From NCBI RefSeq assembly GCF_032854445.1, contig NC_088304.1, positions 9,313,704 through 9,377,703 on the forward strand: a stretch of DNA of 64,000 nt, read 5' to 3'. This DNA comes from Liolophura sinensis (lineage: Eukaryota; Mollusca; Polyplacophora; Chitonida; Chitonidae). How positions within the stretch are numbered: the first letter of the stretch is position 1; every line of letters begins with the position of its first letter. A program made the position numbers and the translations under genes. The notes beneath the pieces are model-generated. The model made no database searches and was not told the DNA's origin. It was given only the letters and a program-made list of their open reading frames with translations. This document shows positions 24,901-37,320 of this stretch, in pieces.

Positions 24901-27900
24901 GCAAGTTTCAGAGTTAAAGTGACATAAGCCAGTTGAAGATCTAGCTTTAAGGCTTATATTCATTTTGTATACTTATCTGGAAAGCCTAGGATAATCTCTC
25001 TATATTCTAACTGAATACATTAAAAATGTTCGGTTCAAAGTCTATGGACATTTCTGCAACTCCCAAAGGTTGATTTTATTTTTTTTTTTAAATTCTGTTG
25101 TCTGGAAAATATTTGTTAGCCCACATAATGCATGCTTTACTAGACGAGGTCCTACTGCTCGTAGTTTCAAGCCTCGAAAACTAATCTCGCGTTACGTCTC
25201 TTGTCAGTTCACCTCAGTTAGGGCTTTATTCTAACTGTTTATGTAAAGGCTTAAATGAAGTTCTGGAATCTTCTTATATAGCCACTGCTTCTCCTAGCCC
25301 TGTCGTACCTGTGTGCCCCTCTGGAGTGCCAGATGGAAACCAGAGAGATCCCACAAACTGTGGCCGGTACTACAGCTGTAAGAGCGGAGTTCTCTCCATT
25401 GAGTTCTGTGATGTCAACACGTACTTTAGTACCGTTTGGGGGACCTGTGTGCCGTTGAACACCCTGACCCAAGCCGAGAGGGATTATTGCTCGGGTGTTC
25501 TTACCACATTAACGCCAAGTAAGTATAACCGATGTAAACAAACAATGGGAAAAGTAATGTGCATTGCTCATTATAACTGGCTGACCGCAGTGCTAACATG
25601 CTGGCTGCATTACCTATAGTCGTCACGATATCGGCTGAACTATTGCCAATTTGTCGTTCAAACTCAGTCATCCATTCATTTGCCAAAGAATTTGTCGTGC
25701 TTCCTCGATGACTAGGACGTCAGTATGAACCGACGTTTAAACAGACTCTAGCTCCCATCTTCATAATGCCCAATGTTCTGTTCCTCTTAGCTGCAGGCGA
25801 ACCCTTGAAAGTTTTCAGTGTACTAATGCTGTTTGGATCCAATTATACATGTAAATGATAGATCATATATCTAGGTCATCCGGTGAAATTTCTCAGCACA
25901 TATCTTCGGTCACATGATCATACTTGCCCCGTTTATAAATGGTTCTAACTGCGTAATGATGGGGGCTCAAGTCTGCCTTGCATACTCAAGACGGACTCTC
26001 TGATTGGAATCCGGAATTGTTTCTACTGGAAAATGATGTATTTTGATTGTCCACAACAATGCCTATTTAACTGCAGTGAACATCTACCATGTCGCCATGG
26101 CTGTGGACCGACACAAGTGAATTTATTTATTTAATTTGGTTTATATTTAACACTGAACTCATGGGTTTGCAAACTGTACCTTGTCAGTCAAGTTTATCCT
26201 TTTGAAATTCAGTGTTACATTAAAGTGAATAAGTGTAATACATAGACAAACATTTCAGTTTTCGGGAACGCTGCTATTATTCCACTGACAATGAACTTAA
26301 ATTAACACCATCACATAACACAGTGTCCAACAAATATTTGGTCTTGGGTTTTCTCAGGGAACTGCCAGGTTTTCTCCCAACATAATGCCGTCGTCGTAAA
26401 ATGGAATACTCTTGAGTGGAGATTGAAACAACAATCAAATAAATAAATAAATCAAACGAATATCCACAACCGGCAGATTGTGGCATAAAGCTGTTGTTGT
26501 AGCTACGCCACCATCGAGTCCAGTCTGTCCTAGTCAGGTACAGAACGGCACCCAGAGGGACCCCAGCAACTGCGGCCGCTACTTCCGGTGTATACGAGGT
26601 GTCTAGACCCCAGAGGTCTGCGCCCAGGATTTGTTCTATAACCCCGCCTGGGGTGTGCGTACCCCACTTAACTATCTGAGTCAGACGGAAAAGGATTTCT
26701 GCGAGAGTCTGACCACACCTTCAACAATTGCACCAAGTACAGGAATAGTTTCGCGTTTGTAATTTATTTGTTTATGAATCGGTAATTTATTTATATGATT
26801 GACGCTCAAAGCCATATTCAAGAACGTTTCACTTATACGATAGTGTTCAGTTTTATGGGCGGAGGAAATAGATCTCTAGCATACAAATGCCCAACGTAAA
26901 CCACCCACCTTTGGCAGGTTACTGACGAACTTTTCCACATGTGACGTTCGGACAAGTGGTCTTCAACGGACGTTAAAGTGTGCAAACTTTGTCCGCCACC
27001 AACGAGCTCAAAGCCTTAAGGGAGGGGGTATCTATAAATTCCCTGTGCCAGGCCGAGGTTGAAAGCTATTATTTTGAAGCAATTGAAAGGAAAAGCGTCT
27101 CTAACCATTAGACATTGGCCAGCTCCCTGAATGTAATTAAGGCATGTTTGTGCAAATATTATGCATTATTGTAGCAATAAATACTTATATCTGCTCATTT
27201 ATATCTGTTACTGGCGATCATGGTTATTTTAGGGGCTTTACTGAATATTTAAAGTTGATAAAAAAAGATTTCACCTCGCCTTGTTGTTGTTGTTGTAGCT
27301 ACGCCACCATCGGCTCCACCCTGTCCTGCTCAGGTACAGAACGGTACCCAGAGGGATGCCAGCAACTGCGGTCGCTACTTCCGGTGTGTGGGCGGCACCC
27401 AGACCCAGGAGTTTTGCCCCCAGGATCTGGTCTATAGCCCCGCCTGGGGTGCGTGTACTCCATTCAACTCTCTCAGTCAGGCGGAGAAGGACTTCTGCGC
27501 GGGTCTTACCACGGTCCCACCACCAAGTACGTTCAGTAACGTTGACATTAGCCCAGGTCATCAGTTAGTTTTAGTTTTCATTAATTCTGCGCTAGTGCGC
27601 GTTTTATATTCCTACTTTATATTCTGAGGGACGGAGAGCTTCGGAGCGACAGCTGTGGACATTGAGTGGATTCAGTCCAATCTAAAACGAGGCAACATAG
27701 AGGCTTTCAGTGGATGGTAGGGGAGATATTAGCAATACATGAAAGCCGCGGTGAAAACCTATGCCTTTAAAGGCGGTGAAAGACTTGACTTCAATGAAAA
27801 CATGATTTTATATTTAAGGCTAGGCTCTGTCTGAGTATAGCAGCTGAGTTACCTGCCCAATTTTTGTTAACTTTTCACTTTGTAAACTTATTAATCTTTT

Positions 27901-28537
27901 ATTAATCTTTTTTAATCACCTCATTGCATTTTCAGCCACGCCCACACCTCCTCCAACCCAACCAGTGCCCGTTTGTCCACCCGAAGTGGTTGACGGAAAT
28001 CAACGAGATACCACGAACTGCGGTCGTTATTACCGATGCAGGAGTGGAGCCATCTCCTTTGAGTCCTGTGCGCAGGACCTTTATTTCAGCCCTTCCTGGG
28101 GATCTTGCGTTCCTTTTGACACCCTGTCCCAGACGGAAAAGGACTTCTGTGCCACGATCCCAACAAGAAGTAAGTACATGTAATTACTTGAATATTCGTG
28201 AGGGTATTTCACCAATATGGCGTGCATATCTGGAACTTTTGGGGGTTTACCAAAAAAAAATATCTAAAAAGAATTAACCCGCTGAGGAATTGGAATTATG
28301 GGTAGTGTAGAAAATTTTGGAATTTTTCTACACTTGACAGACAAGATGTTGGTAGATCCACAAGAACTAGGAACAGAGTATTCCAAGTGTTTAGTACAAG
28401 TGGAGCTCACTTTCAACTGCAAATTCTAACAATGCAGCATAGACAGAAACCGATTCCAGCAGTCATTCTCTGAAACTGTCCGTCTACTTGCACTTTTTGA
28501 TTGCTGTAAATAACAAACAAATTATTCTCTGAACGTC

Positions 28538-28595
<58 letters not shown>

Positions 28596-31500
28596 GACGT
28601 CCGTTACTTAGAAGTATGGGACTTCCCTCTAGGTAGTCTCCAAGGCACTTTACACATTTCTTCGCTCTCTAACACATAATGTGACGTATTTGCGCAGCCA
28701 TGTATTTTTCTTTCTCTCTGCTCCGCTACTGACGTTTGAGAATCGGCTGATGCATGATGGGTTCCAAACGCAGTTGTTTGGAAAAAAATTACAACGGAAA
28801 TTTTAGTAAAAGGACAACAATGTCTTTGATAGCCATTTACATTTAGATTCCCCGTGATTCCATTCACAATTTCCACCCAAGAGGTTGGCATATTTGTCCA
28901 CCAGGTGGCGCGAGCTTCCACAGATGACGTAACATGTGCACTGTGCCGTGGAGACCAGCTATAGGGAAGTTGTATACTTGTAGGTAATGGACTTCTGATA
29001 CAGATGAACAAAAACTCACCTAGCTATACTGTGATGATGGCCAGAATGTATACCCATAACGTGGCACTTGCTATCTGCACTGTAATAATATTACACTATG
29101 GGTAGCAAATGCGAACCATTTTGTAGTAATCGCTACATGGGGTTTTATTAGTCTACAAGGGATCTCAGTGACCGAGGCGTGGTGCAGTGACCCAGGAGCC
29201 TTCCACCAATGCGGTCGCTGTGAGTTCAAGTCCAGCTCATGCTGGCTTCCTCTCCGGCTTTACGTGGGAGCAGTTGTTACCAGCAGCCTGCGGATGGTCG
29301 TGGGTTCCATCGGGCTCTGCCTGGTTTGCTCCCACCATAATGCCGGCTGCCGTGATGCGAGTGAAATATTTTTGAGCACGGCGTAAGACACATTCATATA
29401 AATAAACAAATAAATGAATAAATAAATAAGTTACTCTACAAACATCTGCATGGCTTTTCTTCTTTTACATTTAAATAATTCTGTGATCTGTTAGCTGCCG
29501 GTGATAGGGGCTTTTAGGTTGCTGCTGTTTGGCACTGACCTTAGCAGTTAGAATAAAACCTAGCTGTGGTAAAAGTACAAGAGGCCGGGTTTCACCAATT
29601 ACTTATGGCCATTTGCCAACAACAACACCGTTGTCGTTTCTCTAATTTTAATCTCCATGCTGTAGACTTTTTTATTTACAAACCTTCCTTATTTCAGTTC
29701 CTGAATGCCCCAAGGATCTGACCGATGGGTTTCAGAGGGACCCTCAGGATTGTCACCGATATTACCGCTGTTTGAGCGGCACTAGATACTCTCTGCAGTG
29801 CCCCGCTGGTCTATACTTTACAACAAAGTCCACCACCCAGCCCTGTGACCAATTCGAAGAGATGAGCGCCAGCGATCAAGGTTTCTGCGCTGCCCTGGAG
29901 GCTGACGGTAAGTCTAAGGATGTAGTTAAAAGAAAACACCAGGCCAAATGTGTATATGCACAGATAAAGTGTCCCGTCTTAAGTTTAAAAAGCATAACCT
30001 TTTGTTTTTGTGATGCTGCATAACTGAGGTATAGAAATTAAGTAAAATCGCACACACTGAGAAAATGAAAATGTTCTCAGATTTGATCAATCACACGCGA
30101 GAACGCAGGTTTCCGCATGTCACTGGAACACTGATTTGCCTTTTACGCACATGTGCGTGGGGTACGAGTGACATAGCATTGTGTTTCCGCTTGCTTTAAT
30201 ATGGCGTATCCTATGGGCTCGTAAGAGTCCCAGATTAAAAATTGATTGAGTTACTAAGCACATCCGGAAAAAACGTTGTGATTGTTTATGCCTGTTTCCA
30301 CCCCACTCTTCCTGAATATGGTTAAAAACAGATGGTAACTGTTATATCACGCTTTGAGGTCAACTCATGAAAGATAACTCTTAATGTTCTTCTTCCCTCT
30401 GCATGTGTTTCGGTTTCGTCGGCCTCAATTACATGGAGTTACGCAAGCGTTTCAGATGTTCCACGGAACGGCTGAAGTTTGGAATCCGGTATAGGACAGC
30501 CTGGATTGAACTTATTGATCATGATGTCATAAATTACGGTCACTTTATAAGAGACATTACTCATAATATTTTTCTTCCTTTTACGCATGCCCAGCTGGTC
30601 CTTCTGACGTCTATTGCCCTCCGGATGTCGTGGGCTTTCAGAGAAATGGTAACAACTGCTCCCAGTACATCTGGTGTGTGAACGGCGCGGCGTTCCTCAG
30701 GCGGTGTGACTCGGGTCTAGTGTACGTCACATCTCTACAGCGCTGCAGCATTTTTAACGACCTCTCCACCACAGATAAAGCTTACTGCTCTGGCGTGGAG
30801 GTCACGACACCTGCGCGTAAGTTCGCATAACATGTACTTCAGCATCCCTGGTATACCCTTTGTAATAGCTTTCTGTGCGATGCATCAATTTTTTTTTCTT
30901 TCATTACTTTTTATGCTATAAAATACAATTCAACCAGCTAGAGCAAACCATCGCACTGTGGAAACAAAACCGTTTAAACGCATAACCACAACACATAGCA
31001 ATATTCCGAAAGATTATACTTGGGGAATACGAACGAGTTAAACCTCACATATTGGGACTTAACCCCATTAGCATTGTTTTCTTGGTACTTATAATATCAC
31101 ATGTGATGACTGAACTGCATTCCGAGTAATTCCATACCAATGACCTCTCCTAAAATGCAGTAGTGTATTGCGCCCCTAATTCTTCTTAAGACATGGTGGA
31201 TAAATGAATGATTATGGCTTAACGCCACATCGGCGCCATTTCAACCATATCGTGGCGGCATGGTGCAAGGGGTTGTTTAAGTTGCTACCATTTTAATATT
31301 TATGTGTTGACCCTCTAACATAGGGAAATTCACAAGAGAAGGTGAATACCAGTTACGTGTGACAATTTGCCATCTGCTGCATTGTCATCACTTTCATATA
31401 TAAGCAGATGTGTTTTGACTAAGGCTTGAATTACGAAACAAACAAACAAACCATAAACAACCATTTTATGTTTTAGCTGCTGTCCCTTGTCCCCCTAGCG

Positions 31501-33221
31501 TATTGTTCGCCCAGGTTGAGCACCCATCAGATTGCGGCAAGTACTACCAGTGCCAAAACGGTGTTGCCCGGGAAGTTCAGTGTGGTCCTGGCAACTACTA
31601 CAGCCCACAGACCTTCCGATGTGACCCTCCAGAACTGCTGTTCCAACCCCGATATGAGCAGTGTTTGGCCAATCCAAGTAAGTGACCCCTCAGTGACCCA
31701 AAATTAGAAGTGCTATCAGTACGGGTTTTGTCAGGAGGAAACCATGAAATCATGACAAACTCGCTAAATAGAAAGATTTGTATAATCTCAGACGCAACCA
31801 TTCACCAACCTCATGAGTTTGTTGTATAAGTTTAGGCTTGACCAATTAGGTCATTGGTGGCAATTGGCCGTTGACCAATGCCGTTGTTTCGTCAGTTTAA
31901 GTCCCTATTGGCAATGGCCAATGCTTTGTCAGTTCATAAACACAAATGCTGCACATCAACCAGTGGAGCTGTTTATCATTCAGGCCACTATAACCATCGA
32001 CCAATGAGGTTGTTGTGTCGGTTTAACCCACTAGCCATTGGTCAATAGGATTGTCTATCAGTCAAGGCCACCATGGGCCTTCGCCAATGTGGTTGTTTGG
32101 TCAGTTTAACCTACTACCCATTGATCAATAGGGTTGTCTGTCAGTCAAGGCCACTATGGGCCTTGGCCAATGAGGTTGTTTAAACAGTTTAACCCATTAG
32201 CCATTGATCAATAGGGTTGTCTGTCAGTCAAGGCCACTATGGGTCCTGGCCAATGAGGTTGTTTCGTCAGTTTAAGTCACTAGTTGTTGATCAGTGAGGT
32301 TGTCTCTTAGGTAATGTCACTGTAGCCTTAGTCAAATGAAGTTGTTTCGTTAGTTTAAGTCATTAACCCTAGGTCAATGAAGTTGTTTCGTCAGTTTAAA
32401 ACAATTGCCCTAGGTCAATGAAGTTGTTTCTTTATTTTAAGCCAGTAACCCTAGGTCAGTGAAGTTGTTTCGTCAGTTTAAGCCACTAGCCATGGTGAAT
32501 GAGGTTACCTGTTCAAATCCAAACCCTCTACTTGTCCTCCACCGTCCATAAATATCATTTAAGTTAAAGATTATTTAAGTCCTCTGTCATTTAAGACGAA
32601 GGTTAATAAAGGCAACGTCAAACAACAATGACATGAAAATAATCATTCAGATATATGTCAGAATACAAATCTCAGCCACTACTTGTAATACAACCAGGCG
32701 ACACGGGCTTAATATATGCAGTGGTAGACAAACTGACTTTGTTGGGTACAGCGTCAACGTCGAAGTCGAATCCGTAAGATTCTTTTGGAAAACAAACTCT
32801 TTTTTTTTTTTTTGCTAATTTCATGTTTTATCAACCCAAATGCTGCACATCACAAGCCGAAATCTGGGTAGTCGCCAAAGTTCCTGATGTGTCGCCAGTG
32901 TGACCCCATCTGCGCATGCGTAATGAATCGCACACTAAACTGCTATTTTTATGAATTTATTAATTATATTATCCTCCCATTTTTGCAGCCACATCCTCTC
33001 CTTCCGCCAGCATCGTTTGTGGCGGCAACAACGAAGGTCGTCTCATGGATTTCTTCGATAAAAACTGTCGACGTTACTTTGACTGTAAATTAAATCAGGT
33101 TACCTCCCATGAGGACGCTCTCGAGTGTGCAGTTGGCACGTACTTCAACGTTTTGAAGTCCGAATGTACATCGTTTGAAAATCTGCCACCAACATTTCGG
33201 GACTACTGTTTACGAGTTTAA
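21942..33221 (+). CDS. Secreted multi-domain chitin-binding (peritrophin-A) protein, 11 exons
   Basis: Exon 1 (21942-21984) starts a signal peptide (MMVQELRMMTLVAIG), completed in exon 2. Exons 2-11 each encode one six-cysteine ChtBD2 domain: 22993-23241, 24517-24735, 25282-25518, 26503-26736 (dead), 27299-27526, 27936-28169, 29698-29907, 30595-30816, 31477-31677 and 32989-33221 (stop TAA). Every junction is phase 1, so exons can be lost or gained without shifting frame. The domains share the C-x(n)-G-[FYN]Q-R-[DN]-P-x-[ND]-C-x-x-[YF]-[YF]-x-C core, for example NQRDPTNCGRYYSC in exon 4, and most end with an LSQ.EKDFC-like helix. Skipping exon 5 gives 691 residues and nine domains; including it would truncate the protein after three complete domains. 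Such proteins bind chitin in peritrophic, cuticular or shell matrices; the tissue here is unknown. An AATAAA lies at 33337-33342. For exon 4 the frame requires the acceptor at 25280-25281, not the later AG at 25296. Confidence 0.92.
22325..22490 (+). mobile_element. SINE-A degraded fragment
   Basis: Diverged SINE-A 3' part in intron 1, with CAGCAACCTGCGGATGATCA, then an ACCAATCAAATAAATAAATT tail. The middle is largely lost. Confidence 0.6.
24822..24960. repeat. Dispersed repeat family D, copy 2
   Basis: Matches 3936-4080 in blocks (TCACTCTCCCGTTTAAAAAG, AGTAAGCTGTGGTTAGGT, AATGGCAAGTTTCAGAGTTA). It lies in the intron between ChtBD2 exons 3 and 4. Confidence 0.5.
26300..26455 (+). mobile_element. 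SINE-A degraded fragment
   Basis: Diverged core (TTTCTCCCAACATAATGCCG, CGTCGTAAAATGGAATACTC) with a CAATCAAATAAATAAATAAA tail, a short distance before dead exon 5. Confidence 0.6.
26503..26736 (+). pseudogene. Dead ChtBD2 exon 5
   Basis: A clear duplicate of exon 6: both begin CTACGCCACCATCG after a GTTGTTGTTGTAG acceptor and share most of their codons. In the expected frame, codon 26604-26606 is TAG where exon 6 has CAG. Codon 26658-26660 is CGT (Arg) where exon 6 has TGT, the fifth domain cysteine. The 3' border is GTACAG, weaker than the GTACGT of exon 6. Its phase 1-1 symmetry means it can be skipped without harm. Confidence 0.88.
28533..28602. repeat. (TA)n flanked by an inverted repeat
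   Basis: ACGTCTGTCTATATA on the left and TATATAGACAGACGT on the right are exact reverse complements around a pure TA run. The whole interval is one near-perfect palindrome of about 70 bp. It lies in the intron after ChtBD2 exon 7. Confidence 0.9.
29150..29430 (+). mobile_element. SINE-A, near full length
   Basis: The head is shortened and altered (GACCGAGGCGTGGTGCAGTG). The B-box-like GTGAGTTCAAGTCCAGCTC and the core through GTGAAATATTTTTGAGCACG are clear, followed by an (AAATA)n tail. Possible short flanking repeat: TCTACAA. Confidence 0.85.
31812..32500. repeat. 41-42 bp minisatellite in intron 10
   Basis: Roughly sixteen diverged units of 41-42 bp, built on CCAATGAGGTTGTTTCGTCA and GTTTAAGTCACTAGCC. 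Over part of the array two sub-types alternate (…GGTTGTTTCGTCAGTTTAAG and …GGTTGTCTGTCAGTCAAGGC), giving a period of about 83 bp. It fills much of the intron between ChtBD2 exons 10 and 11. Confidence 0.85.
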
Positions 33222-33336
33222 AACATGGAGGCAAAAACATCTATGACTTAATACATAGAACATTACAAAAAACACACTGGAATAGGTTATAAGAAATACA
33301 ACGGAGATCCATGCAGAAATGTTCCATTATATGTTC

Positions 33337-33342
33337 AATAAA
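33337..33342 (+). terminator. Poly(A) signal of the multi-domain chitin-binding gene
   Basis: A canonical AATAAA lies 116 bp after the TAA stop, with no intervening splice donor that would suggest further exons. Confidence 0.7.
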
Positions 33343-36300
33343 GAAATTAAATTTAATGCTATATTTTTTTCAAAACACGCACGCTTCCTTTTCTATGTCA
33401 TGTACAACGAGCGATATTAATAAATTTGCAAGTTCGCATTTATTCCTTGGTATTTAATTTTGTATTTTTTGTTTGTTTGTTTTAACTAGAAAATTTTCTA
33501 CCTCGTCTTTTTGCCAAACACTATTGACAATTGAGAGTTGATATTAGCTACATTTCACAACGACTGGACTGGGGCCGTTATCTGTGCTAGCTCAATTTCC
33601 TCTTTGAAAGCAGGTACGAGTAACAATGACAAGACTACGAGCATAAAGGAGTGAAACACCAGTCAGAAGCGCTTAAAGAGCGATACCTCCGCCAAGTCAG
33701 CATAGTGGTCGAATTACCTCCCTTTGCCTGGACCTGCGCGCCATCAAATAGCCATACCCAAAGTGTCCATCTGAAATTACAGACAAACAAAAAAGTGCTA
33801 AAGTGTTACCTTCTTTGTAGACAAATTTTAGTCAGTTTTTCTTCTGTATAGTACATTAAGCTGATAGCCCTACATCAAAGTTTGAGAGGACAGGTATTCT
33901 CAGGAGTTATCCTCCAACACACGATGCTGGCGATAGAGAATGTGGCGATGCTGCAAGACTGAGTTGAGTTTACTGAATGGTAAAGAAGCTTTAAAACCAA
34001 GCCAGATTTATTTTCGCATTTATTCTCGCGTTGTTTCTTCTCTGGAATGACCAATGACCTCAAGTGTTTCACGGGAGCAAAAGCGGTCTGTAATAGGGGA
34101 TATTTCTGTAATATACTTCTATATAATACTAGATTTTTTCTAGATTCTGTTTTGCTAGATTCCATCAGTACTGAAATAGAACGAAAGGAGGCTTTATTTT
34201 ACCAGCACATAATCTATTCCCTTAAATATTCTACTAAGCGAAGAAGTATTCAAGTTTTTATCACGATCGAACATTTTGTTTGAACCCTGAATACATTAAC
34301 ATCTTACAGCTTGTGAAGTGCAACATTTGTAAAGGTTTCCTGGACCATATAGACCACTCTTTTGAGAGCATTAAAACTCGCCTATTATTTACGTTATTAA
34401 AGAAGCCTTTATTTATGATGGAAATTTTGACAATAACACGCATGACGACTCTTTTTGAGCTTCGTAGAACAGGAAATAACAACAGCATCCGTGGACTGCG
34501 TAAAGGTACGAGTCTAGAATACAAGAATAGAATTCAGAATTTTACAAAGACTATCAAAACTCGAAACTTATCTCACAAGTTCAATCTTATTTAGAAAATA
34601 ACGGTGTTTTCGTATCCCTGATTTGACACACGCTGGCTATCAACACTGCCTACACGAGCTCTGAAATGTGTATCTTGAAATGGCTTTGAATCGCGATATT
34701 GCAAAATAAATGAAATATAAAAGACTATACAGAGTAAAACTGGAGCAGCAACGACAGTGTGAACGCTGGGAAATGGTGACATGTAACCGGTGAAATTCGG
34801 TCTCTGTATAGTCAGTTTACCCTAAGTTAGAAAATGCTTTCTTGCCTAGGTGAGTTAAAGGAAAAGACATTATCTCTCATGTATTGGGCAATTTTACCGT
34901 AATACTTAGTGGTGTTCCAATTTTGAAGTCACTATTTGTTTTTGACAGAAAAAACATATGTTTATATGTTAAAAATGTCTGTACTTCCGGCATGATCTTC
35001 TAAAACATGAAAGCAGTAAATCCATCTCGTTGTTACAAAACAGGACAATCTTTATCATCGGAAATTCAGCGAAATTAACACAAAATTACATATCACCCAC
35101 TAATGTTCATATCTCTGTTCCGTTGTGACTCTGTGAAATACATTTAGAAGTTTAACGCCCTACTGAAGAAATTTTCACTTATACGACGCCCTGTCCAAGC
35201 AAAACCGCTGCCCTTCGTCAGGATTAAAAGCCTCAAGCGGAATCCAGAGATCTGGATTCACACCATGCAGCGACATCATCTGTCTAGGGCCGATAAGGTG
35301 TGACGTTACACAAGACTTATGTCAACCGAGTCAGCGGTTTTTTGACTGTTGAATCTAGTCTGCTGAACAGCCCCTTGACTGTTGAATCTAGGCGTCGAAA
35401 CATACAGACAGACCAGTCAAAATGGACGTTTTAGGTCAATAATCGCAAGGCAATTCCGAAAACAATGTTCAACACAATCCACCAAACAAAGCGAGAAAGC
35501 CTATACAGAACGAAATTAGAATAGAATGATGAAGTCACATCCGAATCGTGCACTATGCTAGTTTACACGTCGTGGATGCTCAAAATATGTATCTCAGTTT
35601 CTAATTGATTGCAACTGTCCATATATCCAAAGCGGCGATCTAATTTAACACGATCAGCTCCTTCATAAAGACATTGGGCCTACTGTAATGATTGTTGGCA
35701 AAATGATCTTCAATATAATTGGAAAGTTTGATATTATAACTCACTCTAACCCGTGTCTCCGTCAAATAAATATTGGTTGAATGAATTTACGAATGCAAGG
35801 CTGTAATATAATTGCAATGGAAATATTCCAAATCTTCCAAAGTATTCCTTGTGTACTTGGAAAATAACATAGAAACTGTCTTGTCGCAGCAGACACATCC
35901 GAGCTGAAAACTTCATAAACCTGGACGAGAAAGTGATGGGAGAAAAAGCACTTCCGCACATCTTTATAATTGCGTATCAGAATATAATGGTAACTGGCTA
36001 TTACTCTACTTCCACTTTGTCTTCCTCCACAAAACCAGGATTTTCCTGGTAGACTATGAGACCCCTTAGTTTATTCTATATGATAAGCAAACAGCACTTG
36101 TCGTAATTCAGGACCAGATACCTCTTTTCAGTGCTATTAACATTACCGCATTTATGTTACCTAATATTGTTTAAGCCACGGTTGTAGGGAATTTGGATGT
36201 TGACATTTTTTAAGCATTTTTATGAACAGTTAGAATAAAACCCGAACTCAGGTAAACCGACACGACGCCGGTTACCGGTTACGTGTGATCATTTTCCCAG

Positions 36301-36643
36301 TACCACATTATCGTCACTGCTCTGGTTATACTATTCATGCTTAAGTCTTAGCACTAACTGAAGGCTGGCAAAGAAAACTTGTAATATGTATGTGATACCA
36401 GAACGAAGTCGTCTGAAATAGGACAGTGAAAACAGCCTTTAATAAAAAGTGGGACGAATTTTCCCAAGAAACCAGAAAAATCCGGAAGGTTCTTTATTCC
36501 TTGTGATCTGTTTTAATAACATGAACTACAGTCTCCGGCTGCAGTCAGTGGCACGCTAATAAGTCAGTCCGTTAAGCACGGTAGCGGCGTTTTGGGGTAT
36601 GAACGATACAAGTTATCTCCCTTGTTGCGATAAATTTTTCCAG
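33343..36643. other. Intergenic region, no supported gene
   Basis: Holds fragments of a dispersed repeat (TGGTGACATGTAACCGGTGA near 34770; AGTTAGAATAAAACCCGAAC near 36230) and a small SINE-A-like piece near 35150-35190. No exon with ChtBD2 character was found that could join the orphan exon at 36644. Confidence 0.5.
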
Positions 36644-36900
36644 GTGGTCCATTCGACGCGCTGTGCCCTCCATCCATCGAAAGAGCCCCTACCGTCGATC
36701 CAACAAACTGCAGACAGTATATCCTGTGTGCGTATGGTACAGGGTCTCCGATTGGCTGTCCGGATAACCAGTTCTTCAACATCTTGACCAATAAGTGTGG
36801 AGATTTCAGCAGCCTTCTGTTGAGCGAACAGGAGAGATGCTCAGCTCTGAGAGTACAACCGGTGACGTCACCTCTACACAGAGTATGTCTGCAAGACTAA
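36644..36900 (+). pseudogene. Orphan ChtBD2 exon, gene fragment
   Basis: After a TTTTTCCAG acceptor, phase 1 reading gives a complete six-cysteine ChtBD2 domain: LCPPS, DPTNCRQYILC, IGCPDNQFF, NKCGDF, and SEQERC near the end. Reading runs on for about 20 residues to TAA at 36898-36900. The acceptor phase matches the exons of the upstream gene, but I see no signal-peptide exon or neighbouring domain exon. It is either a stranded duplicate, or the last exon of a gene whose other exons I could not recognise. Confidence 0.6.
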
Positions 36901-37009
36901 TCTTTAGAAATCACATTGATCACTTTATTTTTCCAGACGGGCGGCAGAAATTGTGTTTACAGCCTGTATCAATAATTCGACACTTTCAGGTACTTTGAGT
37001 GGCAATTTA

Positions 37010-37320
37010 ACCACCGTGGCGGAGAATTTGTAGATTCCACTGCTCTCCCGCTTTTGGAGCCTTTGTTCAATGAGCAGTCGATGACGTTCGTGTGACATGT
37101 GTGCTCTATCATACGTTAGTTGAAGACCACTTGTCTTCCACCAGTATGGTGTGCATATATGTGTACACGTGGGAAGTTCATGGGAAGTTGTATATGTAAA
37201 TAGCCAAATGTCCGTGGTTCACCCAAAGGGCACTCCGATTTGCTACACCCGTCAAACTGGCCCCCATCCTATAAGTGAAAAACTTTTGAAGAAGGCATTA
37301 AGCAAGAATCAAATAAATGA
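37010..37320 (+). repeat. Probable third SINE family, second copy
   Basis: Shares GTTGAAGACCACTTGTCTTC and TATGGTGTGCATAT with 18570-18895. It ends like SINE-A (CCTATAAGTGAAAAACTTTT, then AAGAATCAAATAAATGAATA). Confidence 0.5.
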
